The notes beneath the pieces are model-generated. The model was not told where the DNA came from and searched no databases. It was given only the letters and a program-made list of their open reading frames with translations. Positions 21,369-33,830 of a stretch of DNA of 64,000 nucleotides are shown here, one piece after another (the first letter of the stretch is position 1; each line of letters starts with the position of its first letter). This stretch comes from Bostrychus sinensis (lineage: Eukaryota; Chordata; Actinopteri; Gobiiformes; Eleotridae), in NCBI GenBank assembly GCA_020698575.1, contig CM036245.1, positions 3,435,609-3,499,608 on the forward strand, given 5' to 3'. The position numbers and the translations under genes are program-made.

Positions 21369-21728
21369 AATGGGCTGCAACTAACAGTCACTTTAAAAAA
21401 TTGGTTAATTTGTTGATTTTTTTTTTTTTTTTGATTAATCGATTAATAATCGGAGAGTGAAGCCTGAGTGAATGTGATTTTTAACAAAATGTTACCCAGA
21501 TGAAGCTAAGAAATTATACATATTTTCATCAAAAACACAAAATGTACATTCCTTTTTACTGTTTCATTGAATTTACTGCACTGTCTTGATAATAAAACCT
21601 GCTCAATCAGCACATTGTATGTTTCAATTCTATATATATTCCAGTTAGCGATTAATCAATTACTAAATTAGTTGACGATTATTTTAATAATCGATTATAA
21701 TCGATTCATTTGATTAATTGAGGCAGGC
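21369..21728. repeat. Degenerate hAT-like repeat with inverted AATCGATTA motifs
   Basis: It begins GGGCTGCAACTAAC and holds several GATTAATCGATTAATAATCG and TAATCGATTATAATCGATT palindromic stretches at both ends, as in a known class of vertebrate non-autonomous hAT repeats. No clean target duplication was found. Confidence 0.5.
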
Positions 21729-24114
21729 TCTACTCTAAAGTCTCCGATGCATCAAACTTTCACCACATTGATGAAATATATAAGAACATAAATATTATAA
21801 ACAAAAGGTGACACGCACTTTATCCTGAGAATAACCTGGAGCAAACAGCGGTGTCCTGTTCTTGTGTCGGTGTCGCTGCAGCGGTCGCAGCAGTGGCAGC
21901 TGTGGATTATCGACTGTTTACAAATAAAAATGTCAGAATTAAATTCTCTCACAGCTTTACATCGACAGAACATGAGTTTCATTTTTCAAATTAAAATTTC
22001 ACATTTTCAAATTCAGCATCACAGGAAATCTTTAGTGAGTATTTGAAAAAAGTGCTCATCCAGTGCAGTGTTTTGTTTTAGAAGTCAAAACAAAAATGAT
22101 TTTTTACAATTACAATATTTAAAATATATATATATATGAGTTTTAATTCTATATTTCCTTTTACCATTTAGAATGAGAAGATGAGAGCAGGTAAAAGCAA
22201 ATGTACAATTTTAAGTTAAATTTTGTGTGTTAAAAAAAGGAAAAAAGTGCATTTAGTGCTTTAGTAGGATCTACAAATCTACAAAAGTATTTACAAATTT
22301 AATTTCAGCAGTCAAAATGTCAGACAAAAGTCAGCTTTTATTATTATTATTTTGAAAAATTATACATTTTAAATCCATATTTACCTTTACCGTTTAGAAG
22401 AGAAGACTAGAGCAGGTAAAAAAAGTTTGCAACTTTTCTCAGTTTTGAGAATAATTACCTTTTCACATCAATTTAGCTTAATTTTGTGTAAAGTTTTTGT
22501 TTTATCTTCATTTTCAAACATTATTATTAATAATATTATCTGCAGTCAGGTTTTGTAGTAGTTTTTTTATATTCCCAGTTCAAAATCAATAAATTTTTCA
22601 TGTAGAAAGTCACAAACTGGTTTTATTGTTTCACATGTGCTTTTCAGAGCATTTACAAACCAACAAATGAATGAATAAATTCAACAATTTTATGCCATTA
22701 AATTAGAAAAAAACACCAATATTATTGAATATTAAATTTGGATTATGTTACACTTAGAGCTTATATTAGTTGTATACTGTAGCTATATTTATGCAACAAA
22801 AACATAAAAGGTATATTTTCAAATTTCTCAAAAGTACTACATTAAAAATACCCAGTAGTGAGGTCCTTGTACAGTTTACAGCAGTGTGAACAGATAAGTT
22901 TTATTCTATTTAAATAATAACAATAATGGTCACATCCACACAAAAAAATACACTCTGGGATGTTTGTAAATGTCTATCCCTTCCTATGTACCACTCAAAG
23001 TACCACCAGTATTGTAGTGCTCATAACCAATGTACTAAAACATATTACAAAAATATATAAATACTAATAATAATAAATTGTACACATTTGAGACAATGAA
23101 CACAGAACAATATTCCAAGCAGTTTACACAGCAACCATTAAAACAGCAGTAAAAGTAATAAATATTCTGATTTATTTTAAATAATATTTGTGTATTTATC
23201 ATTTAGTACAGTCAGTATTATAAACAGTTTTATAGTCAGTAGTAGAGAATTCAGTATTTCACAAAGCATTTACTAATTCTTTTACAGCTTCTTTTGATGA
23301 TTCTGAACACAAATGAAATGCATAAAAAAAAATGTTACAAATATAACGTGTAAAAATAAATTCTCGTGAAAACATCCAGATTTGGACTGAATTTACCAAT
23401 AACATTTAAAAATAATTCAAAAAACATTAAAAACATTCAACCATAAGCTACAATATATTAAACAGCAACGCATACAATTTATGAACTGTATAAATTATTT
23501 TTGCAAATTTAAATATATTTCAATGCACCCCATTAATTACAGTAAAATATTCTGTAATAATAATATTCCTCTATAATCTTAATATTCCATATATTTGTCT
23601 GAATTCTGGTGAAAAAAAAAATCTGAGCTTTTGGCTCAAATCATTTCTAAATGAAGCAAAGGACTGTTAATGAACAATTAATACAATTCTGAAATTATAA
23701 ATTCAAATATATTTCAAGTGCACCACGATAATTTCAATATATATTATATATTATATATTCTTTCCATCTAATTTTGTAATTCTGGCAAAAAAAAAAAAAA
23801 AAGGCTGTTTTTGGTAGACGTAAGACACTTAACTCTTAAAGAAGCCTAATTTAAAAAAAAAAAAAGGTCTAGAAGCTGCTCAACTGAGACTGAAAAGTCA
23901 GTTGGAGACCTAACCTGGATCTGAGCTGAACTTGGTCTGAGTCCAGTTTTTAAAGAGGTCCCCACACATCACTGTTTTCTCTGAAGGTTTAACTCATGAA
24001 TATGAATGAATACCTGTGAGCTTACTGCAGCGCCACCTGCAGGAAAACTGTGCAGCGAGACATTCTCCTGGTGTTTTCTCACAAAACTGTTCCTCTGGAC
24101 AAACAACTAGCTTT
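21729..24114. other. Long AT-rich stretch, no gene seen
   Basis: About 2.4 kb of strongly AT-rich DNA with poly-A runs (for example 23784-23803) and short TA repeats. No coding region or recognisable element. Confidence 0.6.
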
Positions 24115-24772
24115 GTTTATTTATTTTATTTGACCTTTATTTAGCCAGGAAACTCCCACTGAGATTCAGAATCTCTTTTGCAGGGGAGTCCTGGCCCCAT
24201 GGGGGACCTGTTGTACATGTACATATGTTTTTATATGAAGCAGCGGTGCAGCGTCTGCAGTAATGCGGTCGTTGTATCGGTCTGTCGTGGTGAAGAAGGA
24301 GCTGAGCCGAAAGACAAAGCTCTCGATTTACCGTCGATCTACGTTCCTACTCTCACCTATGGTCATGAGCTTTGGGTCATGACTGAAAGGACAAGATCCT
24401 GGATACAAGCGGCCGAAATGAGTTTCCTCCGCAGGGCGGCAGGGCGCTCCCTTAGAGATAGGGTGAGGAGCTCTGTCACACGGGAGGAGCTCGGAGTAGA
24501 GCCGCTGCTCCTCCACATCGAGAGGAGCCAGCTGAGGCTCGGGCATCTGTTCCTGAGCCTCCTGGACGCCTCCCTAGGGAGGTGTTCATGTCCCACTGGG
24601 GGAGGCCCGGGGAAGACCTAGAACACGCTGGAGGGACTACGTCTCTCGGCCTGGGAACGCCTTGGGGTGCCCCCGGTAGAGCTGGAGGAAGTGTCTGTGG
24701 AGAGGGAAGTCTGGGCATGTTTGCTTAGACTGCTGCCTCCGCGACTCGGCAGGAAGAAGATGGATGGATGTT
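24115..24772 (+). mobile_element. RTE/Rex3-like LINE 3' end fused to a dispersed repeat
   Basis: 24115-24200 is a fragment of a common fish repeat (TTTATTTAGCCAGGAAACTC). From about 24290 the + strand encodes the C-terminal part of a non-LTR retrotransposon polyprotein: YGHELWVMTERTRSWIQAAE, then FLRRAAGRSLRDRVRSS and EELGVEPLLLHIERSQLRLG. It ends in GATGGATG (to 24770), the tail type described for Rex3-like RTE elements in fish. It is truncated and frameshifted, with no functional ORF. Confidence 0.75.
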
Positions 24773-25057
24773 TTTATATTTGTATAACTTTGCTTAAAAT
24801 CAGATCTGTGTTTGAACATGAATTTAACTAAAGATAGCAACAATAACAGAAATGTTCCGACTGAACAGAGGACGGCGTGATACTGGCACAGTATTTACTT
24901 AGTATTGGTTTTTTTAAAAATGCAGTATCATCCTTAACCCTGAAATATATTTTTATAGCTATGTACTGTAACAATTGCTTCAGTATTTTTAAATTTAAAA
25001 AAATGAGCAAAGTGAAATGAAAACCCAAGCACAAATTTTACTTGTATGAACATTGAA

Positions 25058-25316
25058 CACACTGAACAAAAATTTAAACGTAACAATTTTGTTTTTGCTC
25101 CCATCTTTCATCAGCTGAATTTAAATATTTAAGACTTCTCTATGAACACAAAAGGCCTATTTCTCTCAAATATTGTTCACAAATCTGTTGAACTCTGTGT
25201 TGTGAGCACTTCTCTTTTGCCGAGATAATCCATCCACCTCACAGGTGTGGTTTATCAAGATGCTGATCAGACAGCATGAATATAGCACAGGTGTGCCTTA
25301 GGCTGGCCACAATAAG
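25058..25316. mobile_element. Single long terminal repeat of a Tc1-like transposon
   Basis: It starts CACTGAACAAAAATTTAAACG-like and contains GGCCTATTTCTCTCAAATAT, CCACCTCACAGGTGTGG and CACAGGTGTGCCTTAGGCTG, landmarks of the roughly 200-bp terminal inverted repeat of a widespread fish Tc1-like element. Neither transposase nor the partner end is present nearby. Confidence 0.65.
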
Positions 25317-27587
25317 TAAAAAGAGTAAAAAAGGAAGTATTTATATACCGAGCGTCCTTACTTTAGAAGCACAAAAGTCACAGAAATAATCTCCAGATGA
25401 ACAGCAGATCGTGGTCAGAGGCAAACACGGCTGTTATTGCATAAACTCGCTCCGCTCCGGTGAACTCGTGGTCTCCCGGCACTCGGTGTAAACAAGGCAT
25501 TGCACATTTCTACAGGCAAGGTGGGTGAAATGTCTTGCCCAAGGACACATCAACAAAATAAACTGGGGAGAGCGGGATTTTAACCATCACCCTTTCCAGT
25601 TAAAGCCCTGAGATATGTCCAGGGTTTTAGTCTTTCAACAGGGAATTACATTTTACTAAACCATGACACAGATCGCTGTCGTCACTGAGGTTAAAGAGAT
25701 TTTAAAAGCAGCCGAACCTCTGCAGAGCCAGCACTAACGAGTGCACAGAGCTGAAGGGTCGAACGTTAACGACTCTGCAGAGCCGAGTACAGCACGTTTA
25801 CCTCTTTAACTGTTTTATTATGGGAGACTTTTGCTGATGAAATCTGCACACATCTCTCAAAATCCTGTGTGGCTTTAGAGTTTGCTGCTTGCACAAATGG
25901 TCACAGAACAACATGGCTTTAATATTTTTAATTCTGTAATATGTAACTGTAAATGATTTTGTGAAGAAAACGTCTTTGATTCTTGGTCTGTGTCTGTGAA
26001 GCTTTGGTAAACAGGCTTTAACACTTTTAATTTACATTATGTTAGGTGTATTTTCCCACGAACGCAGCCACAAAGAAAGACCTGGTTTGGACAGATTGGC
26101 TGTTTAAAGTCATGTCTTCTGGATGTTGTGCTGGGCTGTGGCTTGAACTACAGGAAAACAAAAGATTGTAAAGTTGTATTTTGTATCTGTATTTTATTAT
26201 TTACTGTTTAAGATTGTCCCATTTCATTTTTAAAAACCTGGACATTGGATTTTATGTAAAAACTCGTTCTGAGTCCTGAGCTGAGATTTTAGATTTCTCC
26301 TCAACATTTCTTTGTGTCACATTTTTCATTTAAAACAGAAAAGTCCTCACACAAACCAGAGGCATCGGATTCTGTTATCGGATTACTGTCATTTATTAAA
26401 ACGCAAGAACAAAAATATCTGTAAAAAGCTCTAACTATTGTTTGTTTTGAGAGGAGTGGACTCTTTTTATGCCTTATGTGTTTCCCCATTGTAAAGCTGC
26501 AGGATACTGTATGAACTGTGGCTTGAGTCAAATTAAATTTCTGTATTAATTCTGATTTTAGGAAAAGTTTTAAATTTTAGTTTCACCAAATTCACCATCA
26601 GAACCACAACTGTTTTGTTACATGTTCTTTCTGTGCTTCTACTGTTTATAACTTTAATATTTCAGCTTGTAATTATATTTAAACTGTATATTTTATTTTT
26701 TTTGTGTGTGTAGGGTACCTTTAGTGTTGAGAAAGGCCCCTAAATAATTGCTATTGTTATAATATTATTGTAGTATTATTGAGTTTTAAAGAAATTTTCA
26801 AAGTTTTATTTACGAAGTTCATAACATTTGTATTTTGACGTCACAAACGTTTATTAATGCATTTTAATTGTTGTTGCACTAACTTATTCCTCGTGTTTAG
26901 TCGATGTAACTTCTACTTGCTCTTTAAAATAACGTGTGCTGCAGACCTCTGGGCCAGGTCACCCTTGGAAAAGAGGTCTTGATCTGAATGAGTCTTGTTT
27001 GGTAAATAAAGCTCGAATAAAATAAGCAATAATTTATTTTTATGTAGATATGTCTTTTTACATACATTTTTAACCAAGACAAAACGTTTCCTTAGGGTTA
27101 GATTTTTCCATTTAGTTTTTAAAAGATTTTTTGTTTGTTTTCTTTAGGGATTTTTATTTTATTTAATTTATTTTTTTTTTTTTTTTTTTGGGTGGGGGCT
27201 TATTTAGGCTTTTTTAGCCAGTTGATAGTGGAGAGGCGACAGGAAACCATTTCACCTGGTTTAGCCGCACTCCTGTGGCTTAAAATATTAGATTTTTGCT
27301 CAAACCGAGGAAAATTATAAATAATAATGTGTTAACAGATATTTTGTGTATATATTTATTCATATATTTGTTCATTAATTTGAAAAAAAAATTGTGTCTT
27401 TTGCTCATTTGATTTTATAACTGGACAGGTTTACACAGAACATTTATAAAACTTGTACTGACGTGTTTTATTACCATGAAGGACATATATCGTTAGACTT
27501 ATGGCTCATGTTGTTTTCTGATAAGTTCAGTGTTTGACCATACATTTATATAAAGTGACACAGTTGGACTCAGTCGTCTGCAGCAGG
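25317..27587. other. AT-rich intergenic DNA, no gene seen
   Basis: Mixed AT-rich sequence with a T(20) run near 27171-27190; no coding region is supported. It ends in the OR promoter region. Confidence 0.5.
27547..27554 (+). promoter_or_regulatory. TATA-like box upstream of an OR start
   Basis: TATATAAA lies 33 bp before the ATG at 27588. It is conserved in the inverted paralogue (31195-31202, minus strand). It could be a TATA box, but the transcription start is unknown. Confidence 0.35.
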
Positions 27588-28531
27588 ATGTCTGTGAACA
27601 CCACGTCGTTCCCGCTCTTCGTCCTGAGCGCGTACTTTGACCTGGGCGCACTGCAGTACTTGTCCTTCGCCGTGGTCCTTCTCCTGTACCTCTTCATCCT
27701 CTGGGCCAACTCCGTGCTGGTGGCGGTGATCTGCGTGAGCCGCGGCCTGCACAGACCCATGTTCTTCTTGCTCTGCAGTCTGTTTGTGAACGAGCTCTGG
27801 GGCAGCACCGCCTTGTTCCCCTTCCTCCTGACTCAGCTCCTGCGGGACGTCCACGTCGTCCCCGCTCCGCTTCTGCTTTGTTCAGATCTTCGTGGTGTAC
27901 ACCTACGCTAACGTCCAGCTCTGTAACTTGGCCGCCATGTCGTACGACCGATACGTGGCTATCTGCTGCCCCCTGCAGTACAACACGCGGATGACACACA
28001 GCAGAGTGGTTCTGCTCGTCCTGTTCTCCTGGCTGTACCCGTTTGTGGCCATCCTCATCCTCATTTCTCTCAGCTCCAGTTTACAGCTGTGTGGAAACGT
28101 CATTCACAAAGTCTACTGCGATAACTTCTCGGTGGTGAAACTCTCGTGCGGCGACACCACAGCCAACAACGCGTATGGGCTGCTCTACACGGCGGTGACC
28201 GTAGTCGTAGTGCTGCTGATTGTGTACTCGTACGGGGAGATCCTGCGCGTGGTGTGCCTCAGCGGACTCTGGGCGGGCGAGGCAGAAGGCGGCGAGCACC
28301 TGCACGCCGCACATCGTGGCTCTGGTGAACTTCTCCTGCGGCTGTTTCTTCGAGATCATCCAGAACCGCTTCGACATGAGCCGCGTCCCCAACGTGTTGC
28401 GGATCGTCCTGTCGCTGTACTTCCTCACGTGTCCTCCGCTCTTCAACCCTCTGCTGTACGGACTCAACGTGTCCCAGATACGAGTCCGCTGTCAGGTCGT
28501 GATTTTGGGGAGAAGAGAGACTGCAGGATAA
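27588..28531 (+). pseudogene. Odorant receptor pseudogene (two frameshifts), left arm of inverted pair
   Basis: A full-length odorant receptor (about 313 codons) starting MSVNTTSFPLFVLSAYFDLG, with an N-glycosylation site at NTT. It has TM2 LHRPMFFLLCSLFVNELWGS, TM3 end MSYDRYVAICCPLQYNTRMT, loop FCDNFS-type KVYCDNFSVVKLSC, TM6 start KAASTCTPHIVALVNF and TM7 FNPLLYGLNVSQIRVRC. The frame changes near 27868 (around APLLLCSDL) and again near 28263, where an extra G stands against the paralogue at 30218-31161. The paralogue is intact at both these points. The gene is GC-rich against its flanks. No complete receptor is encoded as read. Confidence 0.9.
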
Positions 28532-30217
28532 ATGTTTCATTAATGTTTTTGTGGCTTAATGTTTGTTTAATGTAAAGAATAAACTCATTAAATGTGACAT
28601 TTGGTGTGTATTATTTTGGTTTTAATGCAGGTTTAAAATATAAAAGCTTTTTCTTTTCTTTCCACCGCATCAGTAATCGCTGCACTCAGACCCTTGCCTC
28701 CGGGAAGGGAGCAGGAAGTATGAGTTTGTGCCATAAAAGCCACAGATAAAGACCAAAACAACTGTTTATTCAGGACAGAAGACAACAGTTTAATACGAGA
28801 TCTCTCTGGAGCTCACTTAAGAGTCTCCTAAACAGCAGGACATAAAGAAGCTGAGTTTAATAAAAGTTTAATCAGATCATGAGTCTGAGACCTACAGTTA
28901 AAGTAAAGACTGAGTCTGAATCTCTGACAGATCATAAGAGAATAATTAAATATAAATATTATAATGAAAACAAGTGGGAAATCCTCTTCAAGAACAATGC
29001 TTTACTCTCAAAGTCACACACAGATTAGATTTTCATAAAGGTACAGACATTTCTTAGTTTTAGGACACACACTTTTTATAGTTTCATAAATTGTCAGGAG
29101 AGTGGTCTGTTCCATTGGGAGATAGGGTTGGTAAGTAAGGTCAGTAATGGAAAAAGAAATAAAAAGATTAGTGTCTTAATCCAGGGAGGAAGTGTGATGC
29201 CTTGGAGGATGGTCTGCAGTGACGGCCGATCATGAACCAGTTGGGTCTAAGAGACGATTCTTTGGAGCAAATCAGAAGAGCCGACTCCTGTAAATGAGTC
29301 GAATCTTCAGCTGCTTCTGCTCGAGCCAGGGACACAGAGCGACAGAGAGAGACCCGAACCAGATTATCCACATTTAAACACAAGATCATAGGCGGAAAAA
29401 GCCAAAAAGAACCAGAAAAACCTGCTCTTGTACAGGAAGCCGAGTCAGAAGAGCCAAATCTTTTAAAAGAGCCCATCACCATGTGGTCTGTGCTCCCCTG
29501 GGCTTCTAGTTGAGTGTTTATGGGACTTTTCTAAGGTCTGATGTTTAAAACCTCCTTAATCATAAATATGTTTAAAGGTACTCTAAGAAGCAGTGCTCAT
29601 AATGGATTAAAATGGCACTGCAGTCTATTATCAAGACAATGGTTTCTTTTAGATGATCAGCAATGCAGTTTTTTTAACATAAACAACTTGGCCATTATGT
29701 CAATTTTGTTTTCAGCAGCAAACCTTAATTGTATGTATATATATTTTTTTCCCATGTGACAATTTTACAGTATTATATGACAATATCTACTTTTTTTTAC
29801 TGCAAAAAATTAACATGCTGGTTACACACACTTCAGGTTAAATGTATAAACAAGTTAATATCAAAACTAGGCCCAATATGCAAATAAAATGAATTCAAAC
29901 TTTTACAGATTATGTTGTCTTTATGTATTTTATGTGTGGGTTGACTCTGAGGAGAGAATAAATAAATAAATAAATAAATAAATAAATATAAATAGTCAGG
30001 ACAGATTTAAGAATGTAACACGATGACTTTGATATAGTTTCCAGAGAGATGTAATCCATTATAAAAAAAATTCCAGAGGATTATATGAATATTTGACCTG
30101 GTCTTCTAGTTCATATTTTTTAATTGTTAATAAATGCTGTACCATTGTTATCAGTAAAACTCATTTAATTTAACCATGTTTATGTCATATTTGGGATACA
30201 TACTGCTCATAGCACAA
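28532..30217. other. Spacer of the inverted OR pair: repeats, no gene
   Basis: It holds AT-rich DNA, a repeat-like stretch at 29170-29500 rich in AAGAGCC/GAGTCGAATC motifs, an (AAAT)n microsatellite at 29957-29988, and an interrupted TTAA MITE copy. The minus-strand ORF at 29168-29482 has no recognisable domain. Confidence 0.5.
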
Positions 30218-30221
30218 TTAA
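29572..30221. mobile_element. TTAA-flanked MITE copy, interrupted
   Basis: An inverted relative of the element at 19531-19848. It starts TTAAAGGTACTCTAAGAAGC and ends CTGCTCATAGCACAATTAA. Sequence at about 29760-30120, including the AAAT microsatellite, interrupts the homology. Its right TTAA (30218-30221) overlaps the stop codon of the neighbouring OR pseudogene. Confidence 0.55.
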
Positions 30222-31161
30222 CTCACACTCTGTCGTTTTCCTAAGACAACATTTCTGCAGGTGACTCGTATCTGGGACACGTTGAGTCCGTACAGCAGAG
30301 GGTTGAAGAGCGGAGGACACGTGAGGAAGTACAGCGACAGGACGATCCGCAACACGTTCGGGACGCGGCTCATGTCGAAGCGGTTCTGGATGATCTCGAA
30401 GAAACAGCCAGCAGGAGAAGTTCACCAGAGCCACGATGTGCGGCGTGCAGGTGCTCGCCGCCTTCTGCCGCTGCCCGCCCGGAGTCGCTGAGGCACACCA
30501 CGCGCAGGATCTCCCCGTACGAGTAGATGTTCAGCAGAACCAGGACGATGGTGGTGCACGTGTAGAGCATGCCGTAGACGTTACTGACCAGCGCGTTGGA
30601 GCACGAGAGTTTGACGATGGAGAAGTTATCGCAGTAGACTTTGTGAATGACGTTTCCACACAGCTGTAAACTGGAGCTGAGAGAAATGAGGATGAGGATG
30701 GCCACAAACGGGTACAGCCAGGAGAACAGGACGAGCAGAACCACTCTGCTGTGTGTCATCCGCGTGTTGTACTGCAGGGGGCAGCAGATAGCCACGTATC
30801 GGTCATACGACATGGCGGCCAAGTTACAGAACTGGATACTGACGTAGGTGTAAACGCAGAAGATCTGGAGAAAGCAGAGCGGAGCGGGGACGACGTGGAC
30901 GTCCCGCAGGAGCTGAGTCAGGAGGAAGGGGAACAAGGCGGTGCTGCCCCAGAGCTCGTTCACAAACAGACTGCAGAGCAAGAAGAACATGGGTCTGTGC
31001 AGGCCGCGGCTCACGCAGATCACCGCCACCAGCACGGAGTTGGCCCAGAGGATGAAGAGGTACAGGAGAAGGACCACGGCGAAGGACAAGTACTGCAGTG
31101 CGCCCAGGTCAAAGTACGCGCTCAGGACGAAGAGCGGGAACGACGTGGTGTTCACAGACAT
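30218..31161 (-). pseudogene. Odorant receptor pseudogene (two frameshifts), right arm of inverted pair
   Basis: Inverted paralogue of the OR at 27588-28531. The first roughly 95 residues, from MSVNTTSFPLFV to RDVHVVPAP, are identical. It is intact through TM3 (MSYDRYVAICCPLQYN) and TM5, where it differs clearly from its partner (LVSNVYGMLYTCTTIV). It breaks near 30475 at an extra base after CLSDSGRA, and again near 30410 at an extra base within VNFSC. After those points the family sequence FFEIIQNRFDMSRVPNVLRI and FNPLLYGLNVSQIRVTC resumes in another frame. The stop codon falls in the TTAA of a MITE. A TATATAAA box lies 33 bp before the ATG. Confidence 0.9.
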
Positions 31162-33149
31162 CCTGCTGCAGACGACTGAGTCCAACTGTGTCACTTTATA
31201 TAAATGTATGAGAGCACCACTTTGGTCAAACACTAAACTCAGACTCGTAAACAGCACAAACGCTCATGAGCAGTAAAAGGCCCTGTGTAAACCAGTCTAT
31301 GTACAAGTTTCTTTTGGACTAAGGCTGATATCTGAGTCCTGCTCTGTAAAGTTATGACAAACAGTTTGGACAAAATCTGTGTAATACAAGCCTTTAAACT
31401 ACACAGGGTTTAAAATGTTCTTTAAAAACTGTGAGAAGAGACTTTGAACTTAATACAGAATAATGAACATGACACTCAGAAGTGCAGCTCTGAACTCAGA
31501 CACTGTTTAATGACTGTTACTAAAAAAGTCCAGGTTAGTCCTGGTTTTGACCTGCTTTAGACCTGGTTTGGGTTAGTCCTATAGTAAAAGCCTGTGTTCT
31601 CTGAGCTGGTTCTCGGTGTGAACAGTCTGAGAGTCAGTGGAATGTCACAGTCTCATTATATTTTCAGTATTTAGTAAAAGATAAAGATATAAATCCCTAC
31701 AGTGGTGCATTTGTTCCAAGTCCTTCAGTCCAGTTTTAAACTCTTCCTCACATACAAAAGATCTGCATCAGTGCAAAAAACAGTTTTTGTCATTACATTT
31801 TCTGAAGCCCGGACTAGTGTTGTAGTCAAGACCAGTCCGAGACCGGCGTAAACTAAGAGTCAAGGCCCAGACTTTCAGGGTTTGAGGGTTTGAGTGGAGA
31901 CTTTTAAGGACTGAGACCGAGTTGAGACCGAGACCTACGCTGTGAACCTTCCCTAAACACAAAGATTTAAGTATTTCAAACCCATTAATGATCGAATGCA
32001 CCACACTCCACAGACAGACACAGACAGATCATGTTCTGATTCTTCTGATGAGTTATTTTCTCATGTTTCTAACAAAAAAGAAAAAAAAAAAAAAAAACTT
32101 CAACAGACTGTCACATCTGAGACAAAGACCAAGTAAAAACAGAGCTGAGACCGTGACAAGACCGAGATAAGACCAAGTAAATTTAGATTTGAGTCCAAGA
32201 GTAAAAAAGCAACTAAGACCGTAAAAAGACTGAGAAAAGACTGAGACAAGATGAAATAAATTAAAATTTGAAGCGTTTTGAATTTAAAAAACATGGACAA
32301 GACTCTAGCTTGGACTTGCTTCTAGCTTTAGACACAAAATGTCACAGTTCCAAAATCAAAGTTTCAGTGAGTTGACCCCACAGCAACAGTCTCAGAGCAG
32401 GCAGAGCTCAGTACACAGCAGTTCTTCAGTGCTTAGTCATTAAGTGGCAAAGAAAGACTTTGGCTCACAACATCACAGACAACATGAAAAGTCCTGTAAA
32501 AAAATGTCACAGTGAACAACAGAAACATCTTTGATAAGACAGAATACTTTTTTAGACATGAAACAGTTGTATCAGCAGAATTCTGATGTGAAAATACAAA
32601 ACCGACTGGAGAAATAAGAATGACTGAACTCAGAGAGGAGCCCGTCTCTGAGCTGAACCTCCTCTGAGCTGAAACTTTTCTGAGCTCCGGGTTTTAAAGC
32701 CTCTCTCTCTCTCACACGAGTTCTCTGTCAGGAAACATGACAGTGGTCGTCTTCACAGCGCCCCCTGGAGGACTGACCCCAGTACAAGTCATCTGAGAGA
32801 AAGAGATGAACTACAGTCCTCAGCACAGTTCATGTTGGCAGCGCTGAATGCTCACTGATCACAGACACCACACAGTTGCTGTTTTTCTGTCTGCACACTT
32901 AAAAAGCCACAGCGCTGCGGTCCTCGAGGGGACTGGACCAAACTGCTGGACCTGTCATTGTTTTTCTCACAGGGGTCTCCACAGTGAATCAACTCACGGT
33001 ACTTCGTCAGATTTTTACACCAGAGGCGCTTCCTGACGCAACACTCGGGACCAGCACAAAGTGTGGCTGTGTTCTTTTGGCTCCACGTCAAGGAATCAAA
33101 CCCCTGACCTCTTGCACCAGTGAGGAACTAACTACTTTAGGCAGTAAGA
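31162..33149. other. Intergenic DNA, repeat-rich, no gene
   Basis: 31530-31580 carries the GTCCTGGTTTTGACCTG-type degenerate decamer. About 31800-32330 is a GAGACCGAGACC-rich repeat beginning near AGTGTTGTAGTCAAGACC, typical of a dispersed fish element. The remainder shows nothing recognisable. Confidence 0.45.
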
Positions 33150-33830
33150 GGCAGAAACAATGAGTGACACAGGAGGAAGTGCAGCGACAGAAAAACCCGT
33201 AACATGTTGGGAACGCCGCTCATGACGACGCGTCCCTGAACCCTGTGATGCCTAAATTCAGCATAGAGGCGAGAGTGGTGAGCACGTGTTTTCTTTTCAA
33301 TGTTTTTTAATTTTTTTATTAAATACAACACCCAGTGACAAAGAAAGTATATACAATATTTACAATTTTCTGAAAAGGGTTAAGGAGGGAGAAGTGTGAG
33401 CGGGACGGGGGGATGATGACAATATTACCGATAGAATTGTAAAAATACAACAAATACATTATTCTGTCTTGGTTTCCTGTGTGTGTGCCCACAAAATAAT
33501 AATAAAACATAAATAAATAAATAAAATAAAAATTAATAATAATAAAATAAATTTTACCTGTATCTAAACATACATTTATACTTACAATATATACATAAAC
33601 CTACATACACAAGCATTCATGTATTAGAGCGATGTGGTGAGCATGTGTTTTCTGATGCGTGGGTTTCTATCCGGCACAACACAGACGTCAGAATACCGAT
33701 GGACAAAATGGTGATGAACAGGAAAACAATCATGGTAAAAGTCATAATGAGGCCATGAACGTTGTTTGCAGTGGTGTCGGAACAGGCTAAGGATAATTAT
33801 CGCAGTAAACTTTAATCTTCACAAGCCAGT
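33150..33830 (-). pseudogene. Odorant receptor relic, split by an insertion
   Basis: Two short segments of an OR on the minus strand. About 33165-33240 encodes MSGVPNMLRVFLSLHFLLC (TM6-TM7 junction, family form 'MSRVPNVLRI.LSLYFL'). About 33690-33815 encodes KVYCDNY followed by a stop, then ACSDTTANNVHGLIMTFTMI (second extracellular loop into TM5). Between them lies AT-rich sequence flanked by the near-repeat GTGGTGAGCACGTGTTTTCT / GTGGTGAGCATGTGTTTTCT (near 33276 and 33634). The TM1-TM4 part is not found. It cannot be functional. Confidence 0.7.

Noticed and set aside
29168..29482. 104-codon minus ORF
   Set aside because: Falls in a repeat-like GAGTCGAATC/AAGAGCC stretch; no domain seen.
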